Origin: an uncultured Chitinophaga sp.
Lineage (GTDB): Bacteria > Bacteroidota > Bacteroidia > Cytophagales > Cyclobacteriaceae
Assembly (NCBI GenBank): GCA_902168205.1
Contig: CABHOK010000003.1
Span: forward strand, 2,170,001 to 2,234,000
Direction of reading: 5' to 3'
Length of the DNA stretch: 64,000 nt
Shown: in pieces, positions 34,516 through 43,568 of the stretch
Layout of the letters: every line of letters starts with the position of its first letter
Numbering within the stretch: position 1 is the stretch's first letter
The notes under the pieces: model-generated
The model's database searches: none
What the model was told of the DNA's origin: nothing
What the model saw: only the letters and a program-made list of their open reading frames with translations
Made by a program: the position numbers and the translations under genes

Positions 34516-36393
34516 TTGAATTACTTATCAGCAGAATCAATCGCCAAGACTTTTAACGACCGTTGGCTCTTCAAAGATGTTACGCTCGGTATAGCGCAGG
34601 GCGAAAAGTTTGCCTTTGTTGGAAACAACGGTGTTGGCAAATCTACTTTGTTAAAGATACTTACAGGAGAAATTCAACCCGATGGCGGTAAAGTAAGTTT
34701 ACGCCAGGGTATACGTCTCGGCTACCTTACACAGCAACCTAGTGTTGATGAAAATCTTACCGTGAAAGATGTACTCTTCAGCGACTCCAACGAAATAGCA
34801 CGTGTCGTAAAAGAATATGAAGATTGCATTCATCATCCCGACACAACCCCCGAGCGCATGCAAGCTGTACTCGAGCGCATGGAAGAACTGAAGGCGTGGG
34901 ACTATGAAGCGAAGGTTCATGAAGTAATTGAAAAGCTTGGTGTACCCGACTTCGATAAAAAATTCGGAGCGCTTTCCGGTGGACAGAAGAAGCGGATATT
35001 CCTCGCGCAATTGTTATTGCAGGAGCCTGACCTCATCATCATGGATGAGCCTACCAACCACCTGGATCTTTCTGCGATCGAGTGGCTGGAAAATTATTTG
35101 TCAGGCGCGAACATCACACTCATCATGGTAACGCACGATCGATACTTCCTCGATAATGTTGCTACCGAGATCATTGAACTCGACCGTGGTCAGTTATACC
35201 GCTATAAAGGCAACTATGCCTATTACCTCGAAAAGAAAGATCAGCGTGAAGAGATTTTGAAAGCAGAAGTATCAAAAGCGAAGAACCTTTTAAAGAAAGA
35301 ACTCGACTGGATGCGCAGGCAACCGAAGGCGCGAGGTACCAAAGCTAAATATCGCATCGAAGCATTTTATGATCTGCAAGAGAAGGCTTCACAGGATTTA
35401 CGTAAAGAAAAACTTGAACTCGATATTAAGGAAGCGCGACAAGGAGGGAAGATCCTGGAAGTGGAACACATCACTAAAAAATACGGAGCGCTGCCAATCG
35501 TAAACGACTTCTCGTATGTATTCAAGAAGAACGATCGCATTGGTGTTGTGGGTAAAAACGGTGTGGGTAAATCTACCTTCCTCGATATGCTTACCGGAAA
35601 GATCAAGCCTGATTCAGGCGAGATAAATCCCGGAGTTACAACGAAGTACGGATACTTTACACAGGAAGCTATATCGCTCAACCCGAATAACCGGTTGATC
35701 GAAGAAGTGAAGTCCATTGCCGAGTTCATTACACTGTCGGATGGTTCACAGGTTTCAGCTTCCAAGTTCCTGGATTCATTCCTGTTCCCTCCGGATAAAC
35801 AGTATAACTATATTAATAAACTGAGTGGTGGTGAGAAAAAGCGTTTGCAGTTACTCAAGCTGTTAATAACGAACCCTAACTTCCTGATACTTGATGAACC
35901 AACCAACGATTTTGATATCGATACTTTAAATGTATTGGAAGACTTCCTCGACAAGTTCAGCGGATGTTTGTTACTGGTGTCGCACGATCGTTACTTTATG
36001 GACCATCTCGTAAATCAACTCTTTGTGTTTGAAGGCGATGGTAACATTCGTCTCTTCAACGGTAACTATTCTGATTATCGCGATTGGGTAGAAGAACAGG
36101 AAGCGATGGAGGCATCACCGAAAGCATCGAAGCCTGCCGTAAAAGAAGAAGTGCCTGTAGTCGTTACCACCGAGAAACGCAAAGCAACTTTTAAAGAGAA
36201 GCAGGAATACGAGAAACTTCAGGCAGAGATCGAAGGACTCGAGAAGAAGAAAGAAGAGCTTTCAACCCTGATCAACTCGGGAAGCACCGATCATAAACAA
36301 CTGCAGGAGTGGGGGCAACAGATGCAGCAGATAGCGGGTGACATCGATGCCAAGACCATGCGCTGGCTTGAATTGTCTGAAATAGTGAATTGA
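34516..36393 (+). CDS. ABC-F family ATPase (Uup/EttA type)
   Basis: A 625-residue cytoplasmic protein without membrane segments. There are two ABC cassettes. The first has GNNGVGKSTLLKIL and LSGGQKKRIFLAQLL with Walker B LIIMDEPTNHLDL. The second has GKNGVGKSTFLDML and LSGGEKKRLQLLKLL with FLILDEPTNDFDI. A linker (about 235-300) and a C-terminal coiled coil (about 550-620) complete the Uup-like layout. Such proteins act on the ribosome or in DNA integrity. The start is TTG 34516: the frame is closed by TAA at 34501 and has no ATG before MNYLSAES, where the family begins. Confidence 0.93.
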   Translation: MNYLSAESIAKTFNDRWLFKDVTLGIAQGEKFAFVGNNGVGKSTLLKILTGEIQPDGGKVSLRQGIRLGYLTQQPSVDENLTVKDVLFSDSNEIARVVKEYEDCIHHPDTTPERMQAVLERMEELKAWDYEAKVHEVIEKLGVPDFDKKFGALSGGQKKRIFLAQLLLQEPDLIIMDEPTNHLDLSAIEWLENYLSGANITLIMVTHDRYFLDNVATEIIELDRGQLYRYKGNYAYYLEKKDQREEILKAEVSKAKNLLKKELDWMRRQPKARGTKAKYRIEAFYDLQEKASQDLRKEKLELDIKEARQGGKILEVEHITKKYGALPIVNDFSYVFKKNDRIGVVGKNGVGKSTFLDMLTGKIKPDSGEINPGVTTKYGYFTQEAISLNPNNRLIEEVKSIAEFITLSDGSQVSASKFLDSFLFPPDKQYNYINKLSGGEKKRLQLLKLLITNPNFLILDEPTNDFDIDTLNVLEDFLDKFSGCLLLVSHDRYFMDHLVNQLFVFEGDGNIRLFNGNYSDYRDWVEEQEAMEASPKASKPAVKEEVPVVVTTEKRKATFKEKQEYEKLQAEIEGLEKKKEELSTLINSGSTDHKQLQEWGQQMQQIAGDIDAKTMRWLELSEIVN

Positions 36394-36497
36394 AAACGGC
36401 TCTGATTACGAATCAGTTATCCCAAAACGATCAGCGGACAGCAGATAATAATATTTTGCCGTTGATATAATTTGCAGAAGAAATCGATTGAATAGTA

Positions 36498-36505
36498 TAT
36501 TTTTG
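36498..36505 (+). promoter_or_regulatory. -7 promoter element of the GMC operon
   Basis: TATTTTTG fits TAnnTTTG, 19 bp before the GMC ATG. A TTTG at 36471-36474 lies 23 bp upstream of it, slightly farther than usual. Confidence 0.45.
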
Positions 36506-36524
36506 GAAAAATCTTAAACCGATC

Positions 36525-38231
36525 ATGAATCTCAATACAGAAGCTGAGAAGAAGAACACATACGATGCTATTGTGGTAGGCACTGGTATCAGTGGTGGTT
36601 GGGCTGCAAAGGAGCTCACCGAAAAGGGATTAAAAACATTGGTACTGGAACGTGGGCGGATGGTGAAGCATCCGGATTATCCAACAGCCACAAAGGATCC
36701 GTGGGATCTGCCGTATGCCGGAAAACCTACCCAGGAAGATTTGAAACAACAAGGCGTTCAGGCCAGAACAGGGTATACCATTCGTCAGGATACCAAGCAC
36801 TGGTTTGTGAACGATCTTGAAAACCCATACACCGAAGTAAAACGTTTCGACTGGATGCGTGGCTACCACGTAGGTGGTCGTTCGATCATGTGGGGACGCC
36901 AGAGTTACCGCTGGAGCCCGATGGACTTTGAAGCTAACGCGAAAGATGGCGTTGCTGTTGACTGGCCGATTCGTTACGCTGATCTTGCTCCGTGGTATGA
37001 CTATGTAGAAAGCTATATTGGTGTAAGTGGAAATAAAGATGGACTCGCACAACTTCCTGATGGTAAGTTCTTACCGCCCATGGAGCTGAACTGTGTTGAG
37101 CTCGATCTGAAAGATAAAGTATCCAGTAAATTCGGAGGTCGTGCGTTGACCATTGGTCGTACCGCGCACGCAACGGCACCGCTACCGCACAGCCCGCAAC
37201 GAGGCACCTGCCAGTTCAGAAACCTGTGCGCGCGTGGATGTCCGTATGGTGGATACTTCAGCAGTGTGTCATCAACATTACCGGCTGCTGAGAAGACTGG
37301 TAACATGACATTGCGCCCGAACTCCATCGTTCATGAATTGATCTACGATGAAAAAGCTGGTAAAGCTACGGGTGTTAAAGTGCTTGATGCTGAAACCGGT
37401 GAGCAGGTAGAGTTCTATGCAAAAGTAATTTTCCTTTGCGCTTCAACATTCGGTTCAACATTCATTATGATGAACTCGATTTCCAGCCGCTTCCCGAATG
37501 GTTTCGGTAACGACAGTGGAGAACTTGGTCACAACATTATGGACCACCACCTGAGTGTTGGTGCATTTGCAACCGTAGATGGCTTTGAAGACAAATACTA
37601 CTTCGGAAGAAGAGCGAATGGTTTCTATATACCACGTTACCGTAACGTAGGCAGCGACAAGCGCGATTACCTGCGTGGCTTCGGTTACCAGGGTGGTGCA
37701 AGCCGCCAGGGATGGCAGAACCTCGTTGCTGAATTAAGCCTCGGTGCCGAACTGAAAGATGCCGTAGGTAAACCAGGCGGATGGACGATTGGTATGGGTG
37801 GTTTTGGTGAAATATTACCGTACCACGATAACAAGGTAACACTGAACAAAGACAAGAAAGACAAGTACGGCTTACCAACGCTTACATTCGATGCTGACCT
37901 GAAAGACAACGAATATAAAATGCGTAAGGATATGGCTGCTGATGCGGCTGAAATGCTTGAAGCTGCCGGTTATAAGAACGTTGGTACTTACGATAATAAG
38001 ATCGGTATAGGTTTAGGTATACATGAAATGGGTACAGCGCGCATGGGTAAAGATCCAAAGACATCGGTACTGAACAAGTTCAACCAGGTGCACGCTTGTA
38101 AAAACGTATATGTTACCGATGGATCGGCAATGACGTCTGCTGCTTGTCAGAACCCTTCACTTACCTATATGGCACTTACTGCACGCGCGGTAGACCACGC
38201 GGTAAGCGAGCTGAAGAAGCAGAACCTCTGA
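36525..38231 (+). CDS. GMC-family oxidoreductase (sugar dehydrogenase type)
   Basis: A 568-residue FAD enzyme. The dinucleotide-binding motif is IVVGTGISGGWAAKELTEKG (16-35), then LERGR. The GMC C-terminal domain has HEMGTARMG, VYVTDGSAMTSAACQNPSLT and the usual end ALTARAVDHA. CRNLCARGCPYGG with several Cys in the middle is typical of the form that works with gluconate-dehydrogenase subunit 3. No signal peptide is present, so it is probably co-exported with the TAT-type subunit encoded next. It oxidises a sugar or sugar alcohol; the substrate is unknown. Confidence 0.92.
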   Translation: MNLNTEAEKKNTYDAIVVGTGISGGWAAKELTEKGLKTLVLERGRMVKHPDYPTATKDPWDLPYAGKPTQEDLKQQGVQARTGYTIRQDTKHWFVNDLENPYTEVKRFDWMRGYHVGGRSIMWGRQSYRWSPMDFEANAKDGVAVDWPIRYADLAPWYDYVESYIGVSGNKDGLAQLPDGKFLPPMELNCVELDLKDKVSSKFGGRALTIGRTAHATAPLPHSPQRGTCQFRNLCARGCPYGGYFSSVSSTLPAAEKTGNMTLRPNSIVHELIYDEKAGKATGVKVLDAETGEQVEFYAKVIFLCASTFGSTFIMMNSISSRFPNGFGNDSGELGHNIMDHHLSVGAFATVDGFEDKYYFGRRANGFYIPRYRNVGSDKRDYLRGFGYQGGASRQGWQNLVAELSLGAELKDAVGKPGGWTIGMGGFGEILPYHDNKVTLNKDKKDKYGLPTLTFDADLKDNEYKMRKDMAADAAEMLEAAGYKNVGTYDNKIGIGLGIHEMGTARMGKDPKTSVLNKFNQVHACKNVYVTDGSAMTSAACQNPSLTYMALTARAVDHAVSELKKQNL

Positions 38232-38278
38232 TGAGCATTTAAAAACATTTAATTCAACAGATCAAAAAACTATATAGT

Positions 38279-38860
38279 ATGGATCGTAGAGAAGCATTAA
38301 GACGCACTGCCTGGATCATGGGAGGAGTAATTTCCGCACCAGCCATTATGGGTGTGCTCAAAGGATGTACCGCTAAACCAACCATCGACTGGAAACCTGT
38401 TTTCTTATCAGAGGAACAAGGTATATTGATCACGCAGGTAGCGGATATCATTATTCCGAAAACCGATACTCCGGGCGCAAAAGAAGTTGGCGTACCGGGC
38501 TTCATAGACCTGATGCTGAAGGATGTATATTCGAAAGAAGAACAGGATAAGTACCTGAACAGTCTGAAAGCATTTAACGAAGCAGCAGAAAAAGAACACG
38601 GTGATCCATTCATCGAACTGTCGCCAGAAACACAAACTGCATTTGTAAAGAAACTGCATGACGAAGTAGTAAAAGATAAAAGCGAGAATGCCCCGGCATA
38701 CCGGCCTTTCATCATGACTACCAAAGAACTCACCATGCTTGGCTTCTTTACCTCCGAAGTAGGAGCAACACAAGTACTGCAATACGTAGCGGTACCCGGC
38801 TCGTACAAAGGCTGCCTTCCATTAGCGGAAGCAGGCAACGGCAAGACTTGGGCGACTTAG
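38279..38860 (+). CDS. Gluconate 2-dehydrogenase subunit 3 family protein
   Basis: A 193-residue protein. Its N terminus MDRREALRRTAWIMGG is twin-arginine-like, with a hydrophobic stretch and GVLKGC that could be a lipobox. The mature part has the subunit-3 pattern ITQVADIIIPKTDTPGA and GFIDLMLKDVYSKEEQ. It lies 47 bp after the GMC gene. In the family it carries the folded catalytic subunit through the TAT system and anchors or stabilises it, which explains why the GMC protein lacks its own signal. Confidence 0.88.
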   Translation: MDRREALRRTAWIMGGVISAPAIMGVLKGCTAKPTIDWKPVFLSEEQGILITQVADIIIPKTDTPGAKEVGVPGFIDLMLKDVYSKEEQDKYLNSLKAFNEAAEKEHGDPFIELSPETQTAFVKKLHDEVVKDKSENAPAYRPFIMTTKELTMLGFFTSEVGATQVLQYVAVPGSYKGCLPLAEAGNGKTWAT

Positions 38861-39171
38861 TCGTTTAGCTTACTGGCTTCAGGTTACAAGCCCCTGGCTG
38901 TTTGTCTTGAAGCCTAAAGCCCACGCCTGTAATCGTTTCGTTACAGCACTTCGATAGAAATTCAAAATCCAATTGCGTAAAGGAATATATCCGGAACGCA
39001 ATTGGATTTTTCATTTAGCTACAGGCTTCAAGCCACAAGCCCTGGCTGTGTTTATCCCGAAACCAGCAGCCTGCAACTAGCCTTAAAGTCTAAAAGCAGC
39101 TCCTGCATTTATCCAGTAGCCAGAAGCTTGCGGCCAGCAGCCCTAAAGTCTCGAGGCTCGCAGCTCATCCG
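38861..39171. repeat. Intergenic with GC-rich degenerate repeat units
   Basis: Imperfect units of the type GGCTTCAAGCCACAAGCCCTGGCTG appear twice (about 38877-38904 and 39019-39048), followed by a run rich in AGCCAGCAGC-like words (39060-39165). Related words recur at 46066-46336. The strong terminator 38964-39010 lies between the two blocks. No coding frame is convincing. This resembles intergenic dispersed repeats of Bacteroidota. Confidence 0.55.
38964..39010. terminator. Long-stem bidirectional terminator
   Basis: AAAATCCAATTGCGT (38964-38978) pairs perfectly with ACGCAATTGGATTTT (38996-39010), 15 bp, with A/T runs on both sides. The loop contains a small GGA/TCC stem. It lies between the convergent GMC operon and the GGT-like gene. 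Confidence 0.85.
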
Positions 39172-41031
39172 CTACCAGCCAATCCCATAATCCTCACCAT
39201 GGTTGCTCGATCCGCCCCAGAAGGTTCCGTGTTCCCAATCGAAATATATAGCGTTGATCGGGCCGGCCGTGCGTTCATCAAGACCAATGCTATAGCCCAT
39301 CTGGCGTAACTCTTTCATTACATAATTTGGAGTTTGTGTATTGAGCATTACTGAGCCCGCTTTGCTGTCGTGATTGCCGAACGAAGATCGCATCTGGTAA
39401 CTCACAATGTTTGCTGCTTCAACAGCTTCCTGTATCGTCATGCCGAATTCAACAACATTCAAAAAACATTGCAGTAAATCCTGGTCCTGACTATCGCCGC
39501 CTTGCACTGCGAACGACAGGAATGGTTTACCATTCTTCAGAGCCATACCCGGTGTTAATGTTACCCGCGGACGTTTACCCGGCTCGAGTACATTGAACGG
39601 ATTTTGTTTCGCGTCCAATACGAACGACTGCATGCGCTGACTCATACCAACACCGGTCTTGCCTGCTATACATGCCGGTACCCAGCCTCCACTTGGCGTG
39701 ATTGATACAACCCATCCATCTTTATCAGCAGCTTCTACAGAGGTAGTGCCCATCTTAAAATCTGCCAGATATTTTTCATTTATAGTATTGTCTTCGTGCA
39801 GGAGACTTGCCTGGTTCCAGTTCTTCATCAGGTCAGCAAATGGATTTACTTTACCCTCGAACGGATACGGATCGCCCGGGGCAGCCTTCGCGTTGTTACG
39901 TTCCCAGTTTATTTCTTTAGCACGCGCTTTTGCATATTCTTTGGAGAGTAAACCTTTAATGGGTTCTTCCGGTGTAAAGGCAGGATCGCCATAGTAGAAA
40001 TCGCGATCCGCGAAAGCGAGGTTCATGCTTTGGTATAGAGTATGTATATATTTCGCAGAATTATACCCCATTGCTTTTAGATCAAAATTCTCGAGGATGT
40101 TAAGCGCCTGCAACATCGCAGGGCCTTGTGTCCACTGTTGTAATTTATATACTTCAATGCCTTTATAATTTACCGATAGCGGTTCTTCAATTTTTACCTT
40201 CCATGTGGCAAGGTCTTGCTCGGTAATAAGACCGCCTTGTTCCTTACAGCCACGCACAAATTCTTTGGCTATATCTCCTTTGTAGAACCGATCATAAGCA
40301 GCATATATAGCTTCCTTACGACTCTTGCCTTTCTTGAGTGCCTGTTGTTCAGCATCAACCATCTTTTGTAAAGTTTGCAGCAGGTCAGCTTGCTTAAATA
40401 CTTCGCCCGCTACGGGTGCTTCGCGATCTTTACCGAGGTGCGGAAGAAATACAGCTTTAGAGTAAGGCCATTCTTTGATCAATGCTTTATTGCGTTCAAT
40501 GCTGTTCGCAGTCTGTGCTTCAATCGGGTAACCTTCGGCCATTTGCATCGCAGGAGCGAGTACATCTTTCAGACTCATCGTTCCATACTCTGCTAACATG
40601 GTGCAGAGTCCACCGGGAGTACCGGGTGTTACTGCAGCAAGCGGTCCGAACTCCGGAGGGTATTGCATGCCTTTACCTTTGTAGAATTCAGGAGTAGCCC
40701 CGGTGGGTGCAACGCCCAGCGCATTGATCGCGATTACTTTACCAGTCTTGGGATTATAGATGAGTGCCTGCGTTTCGCCACCCCAGCTCAGTACGTCCCA
40801 CATGGTACATGTGGCAGCGAGCATGGCACATGCAGCATCTATGGCGTTGCCGCCTTTCTGGAATGTCATCGCGCCAGCCGTAGCCGCCAGCGGTTTACCG
40901 GTAATGGCCATCCAGTGTTTGCCATGCAGCGGAGGTTTTTGTGTGCCTTGCGGCCGTGCGTTAAACGACTGCGCATGTATAGCAGCAGACAGCAGCACGA
41001 GGCCGATACAGAGTAAGGTTATCCTTTTCAT
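39172..41031 (-). CDS. Secreted gamma-glutamyltransferase-like N-terminal nucleophile hydrolase
   Basis: A 619-residue protein with a signal peptide ending AIHAQ (21). It has the GGT N-terminal segment KGGNAIDAACAMLA and VTPGTPGGLCTMLAEYG. The self-cleavage/nucleophile site is GTTSVEAADKDGW with T429 expected to be catalytic, and later SQRMQSF. In classical GGTs the two Thr are followed by His (TTH); here Ser stands at that place, so this is a divergent branch. It would act in the periplasm on gamma-glutamyl or other amide substrates. It is convergent with the GMC operon. Confidence 0.88.
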   Translation of the reverse strand: MKRITLLCIGLVLLSAAIHAQSFNARPQGTQKPPLHGKHWMAITGKPLAATAGAMTFQKGGNAIDAACAMLAATCTMWDVLSWGGETQALIYNPKTGKVIAINALGVAPTGATPEFYKGKGMQYPPEFGPLAAVTPGTPGGLCTMLAEYGTMSLKDVLAPAMQMAEGYPIEAQTANSIERNKALIKEWPYSKAVFLPHLGKDREAPVAGEVFKQADLLQTLQKMVDAEQQALKKGKSRKEAIYAAYDRFYKGDIAKEFVRGCKEQGGLITEQDLATWKVKIEEPLSVNYKGIEVYKLQQWTQGPAMLQALNILENFDLKAMGYNSAKYIHTLYQSMNLAFADRDFYYGDPAFTPEEPIKGLLSKEYAKARAKEINWERNNAKAAPGDPYPFEGKVNPFADLMKNWNQASLLHEDNTINEKYLADFKMGTTSVEAADKDGWVVSITPSGGWVPACIAGKTGVGMSQRMQSFVLDAKQNPFNVLEPGKRPRVTLTPGMALKNGKPFLSFAVQGGDSQDQDLLQCFLNVVEFGMTIQEAVEAANIVSYQMRSSFGNHDSKAGSVMLNTQTPNYVMKELRQMGYSIGLDERTAGPINAIYFDWEHGTFWGGSSNHGEDYGIGW

Positions 41032-41197
41032 AGGTGAGTTATTTCGGTAACATCAAATTTACTCTGATTGCCAGAACGATCGACAAGATTTACATGGAGG
41101 GATGCAGCGAGTAGTGAGGGGCGCTAAAAATGAAGAAGATCGAGATGTGAATTACCTCTTGAGGCTTCTGCGTATGTATGGCTTCATTGATGGGATC

Positions 41198-41623
41198 ATG
41201 AAAAAGTTTTTGAGTGGCAAAGTAATACTGCGATACCTGTACGATCAGCTCACCGGTAATTTTGCCGGTTTTCTTATTGGTATGTCGGCAAGTAGTTTGG
41301 TGTCGAGGTTCTTTGAAACGCGAAGTATAAAGAACCTGTGGGGCTTAACCGCGAAGAAGACTGTTGTTGATAAAGCCACTTTCAGTAACCTGGAATGGAT
41401 ACTTTCGATCGTGATCGGATTTATAGTATTCGAGATCTTTACAAAAGTTGTCAAGGAGAGGATTGATAAGAACTTCCCGAAGTATAAAATAAAAGTGATG
41501 CGCTGGATGATCGCCAATCATATACCCGAGAAAGCTTCTGCTATAGGGTTGAAGCTCAACCAGCAACGGATAGCATTGTTTGCAGCGGTACATCAGGCTG
41601 TAGTAAAGGTTAGGACTAAATAA
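41198..41623 (+). CDS. Conserved hypothetical membrane protein
   Basis: A 141-residue protein in its ATG 41198 form. In-frame ATGs at 41174 and 41102 exist, but the added leader is polar and unlike a coding start. A first hydrophobic segment is LTGNFAGFLIGMSASSLVS and a second ILSIVIGFIVFEIFTKVV. Between them lies FFETRSIKNLWGLTAKKTVV. The basic C-terminal part probably is cytoplasmic. No family function is known. It is the first of a run of short plus-strand genes up to 44799. Confidence 0.6.
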   Translation: MKKFLSGKVILRYLYDQLTGNFAGFLIGMSASSLVSRFFETRSIKNLWGLTAKKTVVDKATFSNLEWILSIVIGFIVFEIFTKVVKERIDKNFPKYKIKVMRWMIANHIPEKASAIGLKLNQQRIALFAAVHQAVVKVRTK

Positions 41624-41645
41624 GTGCCGCGCGCAAAGGATTGTC

Positions 41646-41867
41646 GTGGAAACGCTACTGCTAAATCTTTTACTTGCATTTCTTTTAATACCAGGATTGA
41701 TCTTTATTCAATGGCAAAGCCTGCGGGAGTTTAAACAATCTGGTGAGGCTGATGATTTGACTTTAGTAGTGAGGCACCTCCGGTTTATATTTGCTATAGT
41801 TCTTGAGGCACTTGCCATATATTGCATGATCTTACAATTGATGTCGGATTCTCCGCTTGCTGAATAA
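41646..41867 (+). CDS. Small two-helix membrane protein, uncertain
   Basis: A 73-residue frame with GTG start. Two hydrophobic segments, LLLNLLLAFLLIPGLIFI and FIFAIVLEALAIYCMIL, flank a charged loop REFKQSGEADDLT. It starts 22 bp after the previous gene and could be co-transcribed with it. There is no homology to judge by, and a GTG start with no clear ribosome site lowers confidence. Confidence 0.45.
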   Translation: METLLLNLLLAFLLIPGLIFIQWQSLREFKQSGEADDLTLVVRHLRFIFAIVLEALAIYCMILQLMSDSPLAE

Positions 41868-41916
41868 ATCCTGATGTTTTTTCTGGCTTTGCGTATTACT
41901 ATATTCTTCATTCTTA

Positions 41917-42177
41917 ATGGCAAAAAAATCCAAATTCGAAATAGAAGTAATCGATAAGGTGAAAGAATTGCGCCTGAAGAAAAAACTGACGCAGGATGAT
42001 ATAGCTATGTTTCTGAACGCTTCCCGCGGATTTATAGGGCAGATCGAAAGTCAGGATTCTGCCAGTAAATATAATCTCAATCACCTCAACAAACTGGCGC
42101 AGGAAATGGGATGCTCTCCGAAAGACTTTATACCCGAGAAAACCCTCACTGAAAGTAAAGGTCGGAAGAAGAATTAA
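41917..42177 (+). CDS. XRE-family helix-turn-helix regulator
   Basis: An 86-residue protein made of one Cro/C1-type domain: VKELRLKKKLTQDDIAMFLN, the recognition segment ASRGFIGQIESQD, and HLNKLAQEMGCSPKDFIP. No ligand-binding domain is present. The basic tail GRKKN may add DNA contacts. The next gene starts 93 bp later on the same strand. No phage or toxin partner is evident. Confidence 0.85.
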   Translation: MAKKSKFEIEVIDKVKELRLKKKLTQDDIAMFLNASRGFIGQIESQDSASKYNLNHLNKLAQEMGCSPKDFIPEKTLTESKGRKKN

Positions 42178-42270
42178 GGATAGTCCGGATACATTAATCG
42201 GAAAATCAGTAAGAAACTTTTGCGGTTCTCGCGCCCGCTCTCGATATTGGTATATACATTCACGATCGCG

Positions 42271-42876
42271 ATGATCGACTATACTTTTCATCCGAAGTAT
42301 GTTGAACCATACTACCTGTTACTGATGAACGCCAACTTCATCAGAGAGCCTGAAAAAGCTCCCGATCTTTTCAGGAACCTGAAACTCCTGTCCCGCGAAT
42401 TAGACAATGCCCAGCTTTCCATCATGCTCAAGTCATCGTGGCGCCCGGCAAAAGTAGCTGCATGGATTATTGGTCTCAGTGGTAGAACAGAGTTGGAGGA
42501 GGATCTTATTCAGCTTATGAAGTATAATGCCAGTTACTGCGAGCACCTGATCTTCGCCTTAACCTTGCTGGATGTAGAAGTGAAAGTGCTCGAAGAGTAT
42601 ATAACCGACCAGGTAAAGAAAGCAGAGAGGTTATCGATCACGGCTATAGAAAGTATAAGTTTTGGTATAGCGCTGGCGGCACGCGATTGGTTGTGCGATA
42701 AGAAGGGAGTGACCTCAGCAAATGAAACGTTCAATAAAACCTGGGCCGATTTTATCACAATGTTGGAAGGTAAAGCAAGCCGGTTCCCGAAGTTCAACGT
42801 CAATGATATGCTACGACTGCAGGCTGATAGGAAAAATTTCTACAAGGCTCTGACGTTGGTAGAACAACATCAGTAA
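42271..42876 (+). CDS. DUF6000-like protein
   Basis: A 201-residue all-helical soluble protein. FHPKYVEPYYLLLMNANF near the start, SWRPAKVAAWIIGLSGRTEL in the centre and the following SYCEHLIFALTLLDVEVKVL match my memory of the DUF6000 pattern (W-R-x-x-x-A-A-W-x-I-G). A database comparison was not possible. A TTG at 42220 could lengthen it, but ATG 42271 starts at the conserved part. The acyl-carrier-like gene follows after 13 bp, so the two are probably one unit. The function is unknown. Confidence 0.6.
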   Translation: MIDYTFHPKYVEPYYLLLMNANFIREPEKAPDLFRNLKLLSRELDNAQLSIMLKSSWRPAKVAAWIIGLSGRTELEEDLIQLMKYNASYCEHLIFALTLLDVEVKVLEEYITDQVKKAERLSITAIESISFGIALAARDWLCDKKGVTSANETFNKTWADFITMLEGKASRFPKFNVNDMLRLQADRKNFYKALTLVEQHQ

Positions 42877-42889
42877 ACAAATAACTCAA

Positions 42890-43483
42890 ATGGGACTGGA
42901 CAGTGTTGCGCTATTGATCGATGTAGAGAAACATTTTGATATACATATTCCTGATCCGGAGGCAGCGAAGATATATACCTTGCAGGATTTTGCTGATTGT
43001 GTTTATAGTAAAGTGAAGGTCAATCCATCGGAAGTCTGTAAATCAAGAGTGTTGTTCTATAAACTGCGTATATATTTCGAGAATAAACTGGAGATGTCTT
43101 CCCGGGATTTTTATCCTCAGAAGCAGATCGGTGAGTTGATACCGGCCACCAGATTGAAAAATACCTGGAAGATGATCGAACAGGATTTTGATGTGCAGTT
43201 ACCTCCACTTGCCTCCGCGGATATCGATCCGGAAAAAAGGAGTATGAAAATTCAGATACTTTCGTTCTTTAGAAAAGAGAAGAGATTATCACAGGGTACC
43301 CTAGGCGACCTGGTGCATTGGATACTCGCCATGAACCACCGGAAATTCATAGATGTACATGCTTTATGCAGCAAGCGCGATATCGAGATGATTATCATCG
43401 GGATTGTAAGTGACTCAGTAGGTATACCGGTGGATGAACTTCGCCTGACGCACAGCATTGTAAATGATCTTGGAATTGACTGA
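42890..43483 (+). CDS. Protein with half acyl-carrier-protein-like ends
   Basis: A 197-residue soluble protein. It begins MGLDSVALLIDVEKHFDI, the second half of an acyl carrier protein starting right at the GxDS phosphopantetheine-site motif (S5), then TLQDFADCVYSKV. It ends VGIPVDELRLTHSIVNDLGID, the first half of an ACP stopping just before that Ser. A helical domain (about 45-165) lies between. Read as a ring, the two ends make one ACP. Related proteins beginning MGLD-[TS]-VE-L are known as hypotheticals near SMI1/DUF6000-type genes. Whether it carries a cofactor is unknown. Confidence 0.65.
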   Translation: MGLDSVALLIDVEKHFDIHIPDPEAAKIYTLQDFADCVYSKVKVNPSEVCKSRVLFYKLRIYFENKLEMSSRDFYPQKQIGELIPATRLKNTWKMIEQDFDVQLPPLASADIDPEKRSMKIQILSFFRKEKRLSQGTLGDLVHWILAMNHRKFIDVHALCSKRDIEMIIIGIVSDSVGIPVDELRLTHSIVNDLGID

Positions 43484-43568
43484 TGGCATAACGCGCCCTG
43501 CAGGCAGTTGGAAATTCAGCGACAATTATTTTCCTTTAGTATAGTAATGACCCAAATTACCCTTAACT

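Noticed and set aside
41917-43483. Toxin-antitoxin or defence system headed by the XRE regulator
   Set aside because: The partners show no nuclease, kinase or membrane-toxin motif, and no such pair is known to me.
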